Part shown: piece by piece, positions 32,611-43,559 of the stretch
How positions within the stretch are numbered: the first letter of the stretch is position 1
Layout of the letters: each line of letters starts with the position of its first letter
From: Armigeres subalbatus
Lineage: Eukaryota > Arthropoda > Insecta > Diptera > Culicidae
Direction: 5' to 3'
Length of the DNA: 64,000 nt
Assembly: GCF_024139115.2 (NCBI RefSeq)
Contig: NC_085140.1
Span: 464,101,506-464,165,505 of the forward strand
Program-made: the position numbers and the translations under genes
Notes under the pieces: generated by a model
The model's database searches: none
Seen by the model: only the letters and a program-made list of their open reading frames with translations
What the model was told of the DNA's origin: nothing

Positions 32611-34763
32611 TACAGGTAATCTTCGATATAACGTACCCCCGATATAACGTACACTCGATATAACGTCACTCGATATAGCGTACATTTTTCCCCGTTATAA
32701 CGTACACTTTGAAAAATAATTTTAATTTTGGTAGTTATTACAAAATAATTTACTAAATCGTTATGATCATTCATGTAGGGATGGCATTATTGTATGGAGT
32801 TTAATTTTATCAGCTAGAGGCATTAATTACTGTTTTCCCCACTTTGCACTATCCTCAGAATTCTCCCGAGGTACTGGACGATATTGAGTTAATGAGGTTT
32901 TAGGCATGTCTAGTTGATATGAGTCAAAGTCAGAATTGATGACGGGTTGTTTTCAGGTCTAAGTCAGCTAATGTCGAGTGAAGTAATGGTATTTTAGATC
33001 CAGGCTTGAAATGTGTACCAGATTATTTTAAAATTAATCTCAGAGAAAATTCCTGGAGAAGCTCAAAAAAAAATTTCTGGTGAATCTTGTAGAGGAATTC
33101 CTGTAGAAATTCTAAAAGATTTCCAAAAAGAATCTGCTAATTAATTCTTAAAAAAAATCTGATTGAATTCAAGAAGGGATTAAAAGAAACTGAATAAATT
33201 TTCGAAACGAATTCGTAAAGTAATTTCTGGAAGAATATTTTAAAGAATGTACAATGATATTTTTGAAGGAAATCCTAAAAGAATCTCCGAAGGAGTTTCC
33301 TGAATATATTTTCAAGCAATTCCTAAAGGTATTTAGGAAGGAATTCGAAATAGAATTTGCGAAGAAATTTCTAGATTTCTACAGGAGTTCCTTCGGAAAT
33401 TCCTTCAAGAACTCCGGCAATTGATCCGGCAATGAATCCAGTAATACCTTCAAAAATTCTTCCAGGAATTCTTTCGGAATTTTCCTTACACATTAGGTCA
33501 ATACTTTCACATCGTATTCTTTCTTTAATTTCTTTCAAGAAAATCCTAAGACCTCCGGACCCCCTTCGGAAACTCCTTGAGCAACACTTTTAGAAATCAT
33601 CCCAGGAATTTCTCAAACAATTCAAGAATAAAAGTGATGAGTGTTTCCGAGACATTCTTGAAAATGTAGCCTAATGCGTCAATTGTTTGTGAATGGCAGG
33701 TAAAACTCCTCTCGTAGGTTTTCTCAGTACTTTAGCAACTGCAGTAGAGCAGGGCATGATTAGCCTCCACCACCCTGTAAGACCGCATCCAACCACTCAC
33801 CTTAGTCCTCCAACCCAACACCAGAAGTACCTTCGTTAAGTATCCATTAAGGGGTGGCGTAATTGGGTCAATACTATGAGACGAGGTCACTGACTTGAAA
33901 AAGGAGGTCATGAGCCTGGGATGCGGTCGGATGTTACAAAGTTACCAAAGTTGGAAGTTGAAGAGTAGAGATGAAGTACTTAAGACAAGATTTGAGGGCA
34001 ACCCCACGGTCTTTACGTTGGAAACCCCAGCAAGAACCGCCGTAATTTCCTGGTTCCGTAGTCGGCCCAATCCGGCATTGTTTCCGCTGATAGTCGATTG
34101 CCCTTCTTATTGGTCGAGTTGTAACGAAGCAAGAAGCGAGCCACCCGGCGATACCACCGCCCGGTAAGCCCGCTCAGCCACAGAAGGGAGGAACGAAGAA
34201 GAGGAAGAAAAGAGTAGTGCAGTGTTGCGAGGAAGGCCAGGGCTCTAAAGACAGGTTAACTAGTTGGGATTTCTTTGAAAAATCATCCGGAAACAACTTC
34301 GGGAAAAAAATCCAAAAATCATTTTTAAATTCCTCCTCAATGTTCCTTCGAAAAAAAAATTTCAAGAATTACTTCAGAATCTACCTAATGAGTTCCTTCG
34401 GAATTCAAAACTTCTTCCTGGAATTCCATAGAAAATTCTTCGAATCATTCATTTAGAAATATATTTACGAATTCCTTTAAACATTATCCGTAAAAACCTT
34501 CCGAAACTCCTTTAGAAAGACCTACAGAAAATATTCCAGTAATTCTTTCGGATATTCCTTCAAAAATTCCTTTGGAGATTCGTTCTGGAATTCCTTTACA
34601 GATTCCTTCGGGAAATTATAAGGGGTTTAAAAATTTGCTTAGGAATTTCTTCGGAAGTTTTTTCTTAGGAATTCATTGAGGAGTTTCTTCAGGAATTCCA
34701 CCGGAAATCCCTATGGAGATTATTTCGTAAATACCTTAGGAAATTTCTTCAGAAATTCCTGTT

Positions 34764-34818
34764 AGCGTCGAACTTAATTTCTGAATTAAAATAAAAAAAA
34801 GACGTTAATAACAATTAA
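34764..34818 (+). mobile_element. Ultra-short hairpin retroposon, diverged copy
   Basis: AGCGTC pairs with GACGTT (one G-U) instead of TGTGTT with AACACA. The inner stem TTAATT/AATTAA is perfect. An A-rich tail follows. No clear duplication. Confidence 0.6.
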
Positions 34819-35383
34819 AAAAATCAGGATTTTCTAAAAAGAAATTCGTTTAGAACTTTCTCCAGCAAATATTTCAGATCTTTCTGCAGGAAATTACTTT
34901 GGATATTCCCAGTTTTTTCAGCAACTCTTCCAGAAATTTCTTCGGAAATTCCTCTGGAATTTTCTTCAGAATTTCTTTAAACATTTCTCAGGAAATTCCT
35001 TTAGAATGTTTTTCGGTTATACCAGCTGAAAATGCTTTGGAGAATTCTCTTGATTTTTTAGGCATTCCTTTGGGAAATAGTTTGGAAATGCGGTTGGAAT
35101 TTCTTGGCATATCCCTTTGAGAAATCTTTGACTTTTTTGTTGAAAATTCCATCAAAAATTCCTTCAAACATTTTGTTGAAAATTCCTTCAAGGAAGTAAT
35201 AAAATTTCTGGAAGAATACATCCAACAAAATATCGGATAGAATTCAGGTATTTTGTATGGTTTAATTGAAGAAAAGGATTCCTAAAGGAATCTCTGAAAA
35301 AATATCAAAGGAATTTCCGATGAAAAAATCATAAAATTCTCCAGACTTTTATTCAGGAACTTCTCTAGAAATTCCATCGGAAA

Positions 35384-35651
35384 TCTATATTAATAAAAAT
35401 GAAATGGTCTGTGTTCGTATCCGCATACCTCGAAAACGGTTGAATGGATCTTCTTCATTCCTTCAACAAATATGTTCGTTATCGTTTCCGACGGGTTTAT
35501 ATGATATTTTCTCATGCGAAAAACACGAATAAGGTAGAGCAAATCGTAAAAAACTGAAATTAAGAATCGTATGCAAATTTTGCATGGGTTGTTCTCAACG
35601 CGCACTTTCGCCTACTATGCAATGCAGGACAACGTCTGCCGGGTCGACTAG
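35384..35651 (+). mobile_element. Mini-Helitron
   Basis: It begins TCTATATTAATAAAAATG after an A and ends GGGTCGACTAG before a T, as Helitrons do (5' TC, 3' CTAG, between A and T). A short GTC...GAC hairpin lies just inside the 3' end. At 268 bp it has no Rep/helicase gene. Its 5' sequence matches a Helitron family I know from insects. Confidence 0.75.
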
Positions 35652-36170
35652 TTTCTAATATAATTGATAAAAATTACCCTGATATCAGCTTTTTTTTTTT
35701 CAGAATAATGTTGGCGTACATAATTAAATATTTATGATGAACATATTCAATTTGGCGAGTCACGTGCCCCATCGTGCCCTAGTTTAAATCCACTAAAGAT
35801 CGCGGATACTCAATAAATAAAACAAACGGTGCAACGAAAAGTAAGCCTTGTGTTTCCAGTGCCTCTAAGCCTCTTATTTCCTGTACTTCATATAGAAATA
35901 AAATGACGAATACAATTCATCGGGTCATTTTTCTTAGCAACGCCGTAACAAGTTGGTAGGAATTGTTCACAAGAAAAGCTGTTTCACACTGCTAGCTGAG
36001 CATTATATAAAAAAATAAAATTTGCCCATAAAGTACATGATAGTACAACATTTATGTAGTGTAAAATAAGGATGATTACTCATGCTTCGATATAACGTAC
36101 AATTCGATATAACGTACAAACTTGAAATCGATATGTACGTTATATCGAAGTTTACCTGTATTTACCAATC

Positions 36171-36701
36171 GGATAAAAATTCGCGAGATTGCGTGATAAT
36201 CATGCATTTAATTTCGCACGGCACCGAATACGCCTGCATCGCCGTCGCAATGGTCGGTGGAACGTTGCTCTCATTTTAAACACCCCTGGGGAACACGCTC
36301 GTCACCCTCGGCTTTGGATGCTTATAACTTGGCCAATTTCAAAGGGATTTACATCCGGTCTTCACCAGTCGCTTCCTTATATAAAATAGGTTCTACATTT
36401 TGTCTACAACAGAAATCCGTCGACTACAGCGCCACCTAGAAGCAAAAAACTGAAACGGTTGCGTTTCCGCATACATTTGGATCACTTTTCCCATACAAAC
36501 TTTGAGCCATTTGCGCACGCCAACCACTGGACAGAATGAGCTGAAATTTTCAGGGGAGTTTCTGGGACCCCCAAACTGTCATTTAAGGGTGCAAGGTTTG
36601 AAATTCCAGACTTTTCACTTTTTCCATATAAGCTTGGGCCACTCTAGTGCGCATGAAGAATGAGGCACAGGGCAGCTACGCTTATTGAAACACCGAAACG
36701 C
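36171..36701. repeat. 531-bp inverted arm, right
   Basis: Partner of 25991-26521. 36171-36646 is the true right arm of the transposon; 36647-36701 is target DNA (transposase N-terminal codons). Confidence 0.9.
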
Positions 36702-37003
36702 TCAAAGAAAAGTTGACGGGCTTCATTCAAGTACAGCACAGGGCGCCTGGTGTACAAGTCCAAAATCCATTGTCGTTTCGTTATATCAAACTTGGAAAAC
36801 ACAGATGTTCGCTGAGATTTTGTTAGAGATCCATCCCGTTCATAGGCAGCAATCCATGACGATATAGTGGTTTTTGATTTATGATAAAGTATGCCTAGTT
36901 GGGAACGAGATATTCCCAAGAAATAATGATCGTACAAACAGTAGTACTTAGTATTGGCACTAGCTTGCTTGTTCCGGACGTTGCTTAGAATGATATTCTC
37001 CAT
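36652..37003 (-). pseudogene. Tc1-like DD34E transposase, N-terminal half
   Basis: It starts with ATG at 37003. Residues about 1-60 form a helix-turn-helix DNA-binding region (GISRSQLGILYHKSKTTISS). Residues about 60-117 continue through ILDLYTRRPVLYLNEARQLF to SISVAALCLILHAH, where GTGCGCAT marks the insertion. The same orientation as 25382-25926 and the shared target duplication show that the two halves were one gene of about 300 codons. The upstream terminal repeat of this element was not found before 37245. Confidence 0.85.
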
Positions 37004-37244
37004 ATCTTATCCTTTTTATAACGCTTATTCTCACAGGAACGACGGAACGAGATACGAAAAGAAAATTCACGAATGAAAACTATTATTCAAATCAATAATA
37101 AATAATTACTTGCACGAAATGTAACGTCAAAATGACAACGTTATGACAGAAAGTATTGTCAAATCGTCGACCGGCTATTTCAACGTTGATTTCTAGGACC
37201 GGTGATTTTAATTCATCGGGTACAGTTTCCAATTCAACGTACAA
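37004..37244. other. No feature recognised
   Basis: Probably the 5' UTR side of the DD34E transposon. The expected TGGCCCGTTTAC end is missing. Confidence 0.4.
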
Positions 37245-37643
37245 TATAGAGTTGCGCAAAGAGTGAAGTCAAATCTACCTATTGATCTGTCAATCCGTCT
37301 ACCTATCGAGCAAAGTAAACAAATGCTTGTTGGTGAGGCGGAAGTATTGTTATCGCCTAATGATTATTATGGCGAATTAAAACGCATGAATTGAAATGTA
37401 TTAGATTTGATCTAGAAACAGCTTCAAAAAACATCAATACATTCCCCAATAAAGTAGCAACAATAAACTTACGTGTTTGCACTCTGTGGTGGGTGACTAT
37501 GTTATCGAAATAAAAAACTTTAGAAGTGATCGCTCCCGTGAAGTTACTTGAAGGGTTGAACAAAAGTGAAAGTTGGCAACAGAATAATAAGAGCATCATT
37601 CAGAATAAGTGTAAGAAGATCCTCTTTGCGTAACTCTATATAA
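37245..37643. mobile_element. Inverted-repeat element, about 400 bp
   Basis: The ends ATATAGAGTTGCGCAAAGAG and CTCTTTGCGTAACTCTATAT are inverted repeats of about 19 bp. No coding content recognised. Confidence 0.6.
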
Positions 37644-38100
37644 TAGACTCTGTATAAATAGTAATCAAATATTATATGAATGAATTTTTCGTTGGGAGCG
37701 AAGCTATTTAAAGATTATGAAATGCTCCATTCGGCAAGTGATGGTTGACGTCGTTTTCAGAATAACTAAGTTCACTATAAATAAGAAAAGAAGGAAATCA
37801 TCATTAGTAGACGGTAACGTCAGCTTCTTTCCTCGATGACAGATGTGATGACAATTCTGAAAATAAAAGAAGCACTAGCACAATATTAGAAGGTTGGACA
37901 CTTTAGTGATACTCATGTTATTTTTTAAATGCTTTCCAGACTGCTATCAGAAATCAAGGGTGGGTTTAATCCTTGATTCCAATCTAAGAAAAACATTACA
38001 GGGACATGAGTATTACTATTTGCGGTCGGGAAGCATCTGGAAAATTGGAAGGAAGGATTGGTGTAGTATTTACTTAATGACTTACCGACAATTTCATAAG
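37644..38100. other. No gene seen
   Basis: AT-rich intron DNA. A 69-codon frame at 37894 has no recognisable features. Confidence 0.45.
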
Positions 38101-38319
38101 TAGGGGAACGGTTCGCCACTTCATCTCATAGCTCCTATTTCCATCCCATCAAAAACAAAGCAATGGAAAGGAATTTGGTTTGTTTATTATTTTTGTGATT
38201 TTTTCAGCAGTGAGCACGCATGTTGACAAAAAGAAGCGACGAATTTGGTGCCGTATTTCTTTGTTTAGCGATGAGATGGATATATGTACAGTGAGATGGA
38301 GATCGGAACATTTCCCCTA
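38101..38319. mobile_element. MITE, TIR TAGGGGAA
   Basis: The ends TAGGGGAAC and TTCCCCTA overlap TA. A second copy lies at 50605-50840 in the same orientation and shares ATCCCATCAAAAACAAA and CACGCATGTTGACAAAAAGA. Confidence 0.75.
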
Positions 38320-38810
38320 CTACAGAATTGGAAATTGGGGAAAGTTTTCGTTGGGTCAGGATTTGCCTGTGGCTGGCAATGTGACCGTGGTAGATCTTAC
38401 CCCGTAACACACCAAGTAAAGGTGTCTACCTAGCATTACGGGAGTTACAACAACTAAACCTATTATACTACAAAAATGTATTATTATTATAGTCTTTATT
38501 AGAGAGACTTGCAGCTTAAAAATTTCATTCAAACCCTTATACATTTAAAACATTTTAGCCACGTTGTTTAATACAACATATAGAAAAATCATAGACTAAC
38601 AAGAAAGACCTTCCAATTATGACCGCAATGGCTTCGTACTAAATAGTAAATGTTATATATCAAACTACAAATTTTGAACATAAGTTATATCTTCTTTATT
38701 TATGTGTATTAAATATTGAATATTATTTGATTGTCTTTCAGATATGTTCGTATTTTCAATATTTTGTTGGAAGCTGTCTTACTAAAGGGATTTTTTTTCT
38801 CACTTTCTAG
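38320..38810. other. End of the spaetzle-like intron, no element recognised
   Basis: AT-rich. A second possible acceptor (GATTGTCTTTCAG, ending 38741) precedes the chosen one. Its frame is open but adds an unlikely Phe-rich stretch and does not match the known start of the knot. Confidence 0.5.
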
Positions 38811-39237
38811 GAATGCTTGCCCTGTGAAAGAAGAAGTCGTCGCTCCGTTTTGGGCTAATAACACAAGAGGAGAAGTTCTTGCATTATTAAACCTGTATCC
38901 GTTCGAGCAGTATGTGCATTGGGAGAAATGTGCATACGAGTTGAAACAAATGTACTGCAGGGAAGGATGTCGCTGTGAACAACAATACAGGCTACACCGT
39001 CTACTAGCATACGATCCACATAATGAATGCAGAGGAATATTTTCTGATTGGTTTAGATTCCCATCTTGTTGTATTTGTAAGTGTTATGATATTCCTTTTG
39101 ATTTTCGAGTTACCTCGAGAAGCCCGAGAACAATAGTTAAAGAATCTATTCAAATAGCAGAAGATGAATTACAAAATGCAATTTACGATCATGCTGTTGA
39201 TGAATGGTATCGACCGAAAAATAAAGAAATTTACTAA
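38811..39237 (+). CDS. Spaetzle-like ligand, cystine-knot exon
   Basis: The acceptor TTTTCTCACTTTCTAG ends at 38810; the first base completes the codon split at 11802. The 141 residues begin [18 protein letters not shown] and contain ten cysteines: CPV, EKC, MYC, EGC, RCE, NEC and SCCICKC. This is the neurotrophin-like knot of the secreted Toll ligand, which dimerises after cleavage of the pro-region. The block [14 protein letters not shown] and the long C-terminal tail after SRSPR point to the spz3/spz4 branch rather than classical spz; I could not decide between them. It ends TAA at 39235-39237. The frame is intact and conserved in character, so the gene is probably functional despite the transposon-filled intron. 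Confidence 0.9.
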
Positions 39238-39246
39238 TATTTACCA

Positions 39247-39256
39247 AATAAATAAA
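39247..39256 (+). promoter_or_regulatory. Poly(A) signals of the spaetzle-like gene
   Basis: Two overlapping AATAAA hexamers (39247-39252 and 39251-39256) lie 10 bp after the stop, so the 3' UTR would be very short. Confidence 0.6.
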
Positions 39257-39364
39257 ATTAACGAAAACTGATAAAGTTTTAAAATGATTTATCATTTATT
39301 AATAGAAAGAAAATATCGTTTCTCTCTTTGCATTCGACCAGCAAAAAAAAAATGTCAATATTAA

Positions 39365-39562
39365 TAATAGAGGTAATAAACTATAGAGGAAGATTGCCGC
39401 TGTCGTCACTGGCGAAACATCTTTTGCTGGCCAGGATAGGGCACCAAATGTCAACAAAGGAAAAATCAGTACGTTTTGACAGATAGGTACCCAACATGTT
39501 TGGGGACAATAACAAAGGGAACCGCAGCGACAATCGTCCTCTATAGTTTATTACCTCTATTA
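39365..39562. mobile_element. MITE with about 30-bp TIRs downstream of the gene
   Basis: TAATAGAGGTAATAAACTAT and its complement bound about 198 bp. It lies just 3' of the probable cleavage site. Confidence 0.8.
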
Positions 39563-39652
39563 TATTAATCGAATGGAGTAAAAGACGGTGTTGTGCGATG
39601 GGTGCGATGGTTTTTTGCACCCTTAACAATATTTGCGTTTACCAGCAAGCAT

Positions 39653-39769
39653 CAGTGGAGTAACCACGGGGGGGGACAAAATTTCTAGAAAAAAAAATTT
39701 TTTTCGGAAGAAAAATGTTCAGAAACCCAACACCTCACCCCCCCGAACCAATTTTCTGGCACGCCACTG
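39653..39769. mobile_element. hAT-like MITE
   Basis: CAGTGGAGTAACC and the complement GGCACGCCACTG are the ends. Imperfect 8-bp flanks GCAAGCAT and GAAAGCGT agree at six of eight bases. Confidence 0.6.
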
Positions 39770-40460
39770 GAAAGCGTACACTTATTTTGAACTTAATTGT
39801 TACATTTTGCAATGTCCTATAAATTACTAATTGCAGCCCTTTATAATTGTTATTGTTTTGATGTAGGAGTTAGATTTGTGTAATTGTAAAATTTAAATAA
39901 AATCCCCTTTTTGCTATGCCGCTTGAACGCAAACCTCACTCCGACTCTGGGAGTAAAGCGATTCATCCCTCCGACAAAAAGAAGAACGCCGAAAAGAGGA
40001 TCGGGTAGTGATTTCCGCCCGATGAGAAGAGGCCTGGGAGGCATGGATAGAAGGGAACGAGATCGGTTAGGTTGGTTGGTGACTGATCGCCGAAGTAGAC
40101 GGTTGACTGTACAACTAGTCCGCGTGTGATTAAAAAAGAATGAACCGTGAAATCCAAAGACTACCCAAATTTAAGGGTGTTAAAACTGTCCGTGTGTGAG
40201 CTCTACACCAAAAGTCTAGGCTGAAGCAGAACATTGGTAGTGCTAATATCTACCAAGTCGCGCCTTTTCCTCGGTGAAGTTTAGTTGGCATTGGGTATCA
40301 GTGTCGGTCTCGTCCTTTCCGAGACCTTGTGCCGGTCGCTAGTATTTGTGGGCACGTGATTGCTGGTGAAGTCACCGGCCTGGAAAGCGGCGGAAGGAAC
40401 CCCTTCCTAACGTAAAACTGTCTCGATTAGGGAAGCCAGGAATGCCCCTGAGATGAGTCA

Positions 40461-40548
40461 CCAGGTGAGTCGCATGCATCCATATAGTAAGAACACCGCA
40501 ACTTACATATTAATATTAATATTACTATGGATGCATGCGACTCACCTG
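40461..40548. mobile_element. Small palindromic MITE in the foldback centre
   Basis: CAGGTGAGTCGCATGCATCC and its complement are perfect arms of about 23 bp around 42 bp. Confidence 0.75.
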
Positions 40549-40551
40549 GGG

Positions 40552-40713
40552 GCCGTACACATATTACATAAGCACTAATGGGGGGAGGGGGGTCGGTCAA
40601 TATCTTACGCTCCATATAAATAAAAATTCATTTGTATGAAAAAAATCTTACATGGGGGGAGGGGTGGTCGAAAAACCCAGAAAAATTGCTTACGTAATAA
40701 GAGTACGACCCCC
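40552..40713. mobile_element. MITE in the foldback centre
   Basis: GGGCCGTACACATATTACAT at the left is the inverse of ATGTAATA-like GCTTACGTAATAAGAGTACG at the right. G-runs lie inside both ends. Confidence 0.65.
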
Positions 40714-40960
40714 TGGTGACTCATCTCAGGGGCATTCCTGGCTTCCCTAATCGAGACAGTTTTACGTTGGGAAGGGGTTCCTTCCGCCGCTTTCCAGGCC
40801 GGTGACTTCACCAGCAATCACGTGCCCACAAATACTAGCCACCGGCACAAGGTCTCGGAAAGGACGAGACCGACACTGATACCCAATGCCAACTAAACTT
40901 CACCGGGGAAAAGGCGCGACTTGGTAGATATTAGCACTACCAATGTTCTGCTCCAGCCTA

Positions 40961-41015
40961 TTTTTTTTTTTTTTATTTCTTTATTAATGTGTTTTTTTAA
41001 TCTACAGATTACACA
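40961..41015 (-). mobile_element. Ultra-short hairpin retroposon with empty site known
   Basis: A 55-bp insert with a perfect 13-bp duplication, CTGCTCCAGCCTA (40948-40960 and 41016-41028). On the minus strand: TGTGT, AATCT, GT, AGATT, AAAAAA, ACACA, then TTAATAAAG, AAAT and a long A-run. The opposite foldback arm (about 40210-40235) carries the uninterrupted target. Confidence 0.85.
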
Positions 41016-41507
41016 CTGCTCCAGCCTAGACTTTTGGTGTAGAGCTCCCACACGGACAGTTTTAGCACCCTTAAATTTGGGTAGTCTTTGGATTTCACGG
41101 TTCTCTCTTTTTTAATCACAAGTGGACTAGTTGTACAGACAACCGTCTACTTCGGCGATCAGTCACCAACCTAACCGATCTCGTTCCCTTCTATCCAAGC
41201 CTCCCAGGCCTCTTCTCATCGGGCGGAAATCACTACCCGATCCTCTTTTCGGCGTTCTCCTTTTTGTCGGAGTGGGATGAATCGCTTTTCTCCCAGAGTC
41301 GGAGTGGGGTTTGCGTTCAGGCGGCATAGCAAAAAGAGGATTTTATTTAAATTTTACAATTACACAAATCTAGCTCCTACATCAAAACAATTACAATTAT
41401 AAAGGGCTGCATTTAGTAATTTATGGGACATTGCAAAATGTAACATTTCCCCCGAGGCAGAATAAAAAAAATTGATTTTTTTTTGATCAACTAAATCTAC
41501 ATATAAA

Positions 41508-41745
41508 CAAAAAGAGTAAACAACAAATATGAAACTAGTATGAATTTAATTTACAGAATAATGAAATTTAAATCAAACAAATCTTACAAAAACAAGGTTG
41601 ATCATTTAAAGATTTTAAAGATTTATAAGGTGATTGATTCGGGTACGCGCAATTGGGGGGATCCCCGTGATCTGGCACGCCATCACGGTGAATCCAAAGT
41701 TTTTTTTTTCGACTTCTTAAACACCCGTAAGATTCTGCCAAATCG
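41508..41745. repeat. Outer flank of an inverted duplication, left
   Basis: Matches the reverse complement of 48424-48655 (GATCTGGCACGCCATCACGG and CAAGGTTGATCATTTAAAG shared). Confidence 0.85.
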
Positions 41746-42297
41746 ACAGATCTTGCTGGTCGACTAATTATCTTCATCCCACCTAACCGTCACGGAATCG
41801 TCGCTGCCTCATCCCCTATTGTCGGAGTAGAATAGTTTCGCATGGGGAGATCACTACCCTTTCCTTCCAACTCTGCCCATTCAATTGTAGACTCACAGAG
41901 GTACATCATACTCACTCATGGTTTGATCGCTGGAGAACGTCCTAATTTGGCCATCTTACACAATTGGAAGACACATTAGTTTTCTTTCACGATCGAGTTT
42001 TGTAAAACTTAATTAATTTTCGGCCGGCCTAAAATATCGTTCTGGGTTTTCCCGAACGTGGAAAATCTCCTAAGCTAATACTGTAAACCCTACTCTCATT
42101 GAGAGAAACATTGGACATTTACCTTAGGAGATCGGCCACCACAGCATGCTATCTCCTCTCAGTGCACGAGAGAGGTATAAATACTGCGTTGTGTGGTGTG
42201 GAGAGTGAATTACTTTGAATTTCCACCGCAGTTTTTCAATTTAACAGCAGAAAACAGAATTTTTAAGAAAGAATATGATCGCCCGTGAACATTAAAG
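41730..42297 (-). mobile_element. Ty3/gypsy LTR, minus strand
   Basis: Reverse copy of the LTR at 45369-45936. On the minus strand it starts TGTTCACGGGCGATC and ends near GGCAGAATCTTAC. A TATA-like GGTATAAATACTG is present on the + strand (about 42175). About 430 bp of unassigned sequence separates it from the integrase end. Confidence 0.7.
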
Positions 42298-42731
42298 CTG
42301 TGGCTTTATCTGGGTGGTGCGGATAGAATCGATTTGGTAGTCAAACTGAAGCCAAAATTTTCTATTGTGCCGGAGCCAAACATTGGAGATTGTGGTTATG
42401 TTCGTTTCATATCTTTTATTGAGAAGTATTGTTATTATTTGGGGATAGAATAAAAATAAACTTATTTCGAGTTTTGTATTCTTTGTAAACGCATATTTTC
42501 ACAATATATTTCGAGTGGAAAATTAGTAGGAATGCAACTAAAAAGCATTCGTTACGAAATTTCACGAGATTCAGCAGCTGATTGGAGCAAGAATGTATGT
42601 AAACAATCGTAAAGTCATGTAGAGTCTAGCGCATTTGTGCGCCCTTATGCAGCATGTAAAGATAAATTCGAAGAGCGGGAAATGTTTGACAGCCAAGTAA
42701 CTGCAAAATAATTTTGTTTATGGGAGTGATT

Positions 42732-43535
42732 TCAAAATATCCCTCTACTCGCTTGAGCGCAGAAAAGTGGCTCTATCCGCAGCACCCAGGGCTTTATATG
42801 CTCAGCTGGCCAAACTCCCACGTTTTTCCCGTCTGCGTCTTCGAGTTCGTAAGAGCTTGAACCGAGTTTTCCTACAATACGACAGAGTAAATACATAGGC
42901 GCTAGCTTAGCATTGTAGTATTCCCCGGCGTTGGATTGCTTGAAGTTGCGGCGGTATACATTCTGACCCACTTTGAATTCATCTGGACACGCACGCTTAC
43001 GCAAATTGTAGCGTTCTGCGCCGGATTTATAAGCTTTGCGTAAATTTTTCGATACCAGGTCATATATTTCACCACATATTTGATTAAGCTTCTGAGTACG
43101 CTCTTCCGGTTCATACTCCTCCTTGTGACGCATCCTCTGGTGATCGTCTGCTCTGGTAGCGATCTCATGGTTTCGGGTAACGAAGAATGGAGTAAAGCCT
43201 GTGGCGGAATGCACCGTGTTATTAAAGACATGCTCGATGTCAGAAATCTTGGTATCCCAACCCCGCTGGTCCTTCTGGCAGTACGTCCGTATGGCTGCGT
43301 TGATTGACCGATTAAGCCGTTCAACCGGGTTTCCTTGACTGTGATGTCGTGAGGTTGTCCAGTGCTTGATTCCAAACTGCTTAAGCAGCGCCTCGAATTC
43401 TTTCGACAAAAAGGTCGTGGCGTTATCTGTCAAAACGATCACTGGTATCGAATTCCTCAGAAACCAGCCCTCACGAATCGTTTTGCAGAGGTTTCCCGCT
43501 TCGATCCTTCGAACGCACAGTGGGACCAATTCCAA
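42732..43535 (-). pseudogene. Ty3/gypsy integrase, catalytic core and C-terminus
   Basis: The 267-codon minus-strand frame carries the second catalytic Asp in VIVLTDNATTFLSKEF and the Glu in GNPVERLNRSINAAIR, 34 residues apart. Next come HVFNNTVHSATGFTPFFV and a C-terminal module, FKVGQNVYRRNF to SSSYELEDADGKNVGVW, with AEHIKP near the end. Integrases join LTR DNA to the genome. The first catalytic Asp and the zinc-binding N-terminus are missing, as are RT and RNase H, so the element is dead. It ends with a stop at 42732 beyond the usual IKP end because adjoining sequence is read through. Confidence 0.85.
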
Positions 43536-43559
43536 AAAAGACGATCAAAAATGTTAGAA

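Larger units (their letters stand above)
32613..36158. mobile_element. pogo-like non-autonomous transposon, 3.5 kb
   Basis: Ends CAGGTAATCTTCGATATAAC and complement of CAGGTAAACTTCGATATAAC, flanked by TA (32611-32612 and 36159-36160). Several GATATAACGTAC repeats sit near both ends. No transposase was found. Much of the interior (33020-33660, 34270-35400) is a degenerate repeat of short AATTCCT and GGAATTTC-like pieces. 33680-34230 is GC-richer, without a recognised product. Confidence 0.8.
25927..36646. mobile_element. 10.7-kb nested insertion in the DD34E transposase gene
   Basis: Bounded by an 8-bp duplication, GTGCGCAT (25919-25926 and 36647-36654). Its ends are inverted: TAGACTGGCCCAA on the left and the complement of TAGAGTGGCCCAA on the right. 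The 8-bp duplication with T at position 2 and A at position 7, and ends of YARNG form, fit hAT-like elements. Removing later insertions leaves an element of about 3 kb. Confidence 0.75.
11803..38810 (+). other. 27.0-kb intron of the spaetzle-like gene
   Basis: It starts GTAAGT at 11803 and ends TTTTCTCACTTTCTAG at 38810. The joined codon is GT plus G (Val), followed by NACPVKEE. Nearly the whole intron is satellites and nested transposons. An extra small coding exon inside cannot be excluded, but none was recognised. Confidence 0.75.
39799..41444. repeat. 1.65-kb foldback with about 665-bp arms
   Basis: Arms 39799-40464 and about 40713-41444 are inverted copies (GTTACATTTTGCAATGTCC at the outside; GAATGCCCCTGAGATGAGTC inside). 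The right arm is longer by a 68-bp retroposon insertion (55 bp plus one 13-bp duplication copy). The arms begin TGTTAC and may be two LTRs in opposite orientation. The centre holds two MITEs. No reading frame was recognised in the arms. Confidence 0.9.

Noticed and set aside
38731..38810. Extra N-terminal part of the knot exon ([16 protein letters not shown]...)
   Set aside because: This is intron read-through. The acceptor at 38809-38810 gives the right phase and starts at the conserved NACPV block.
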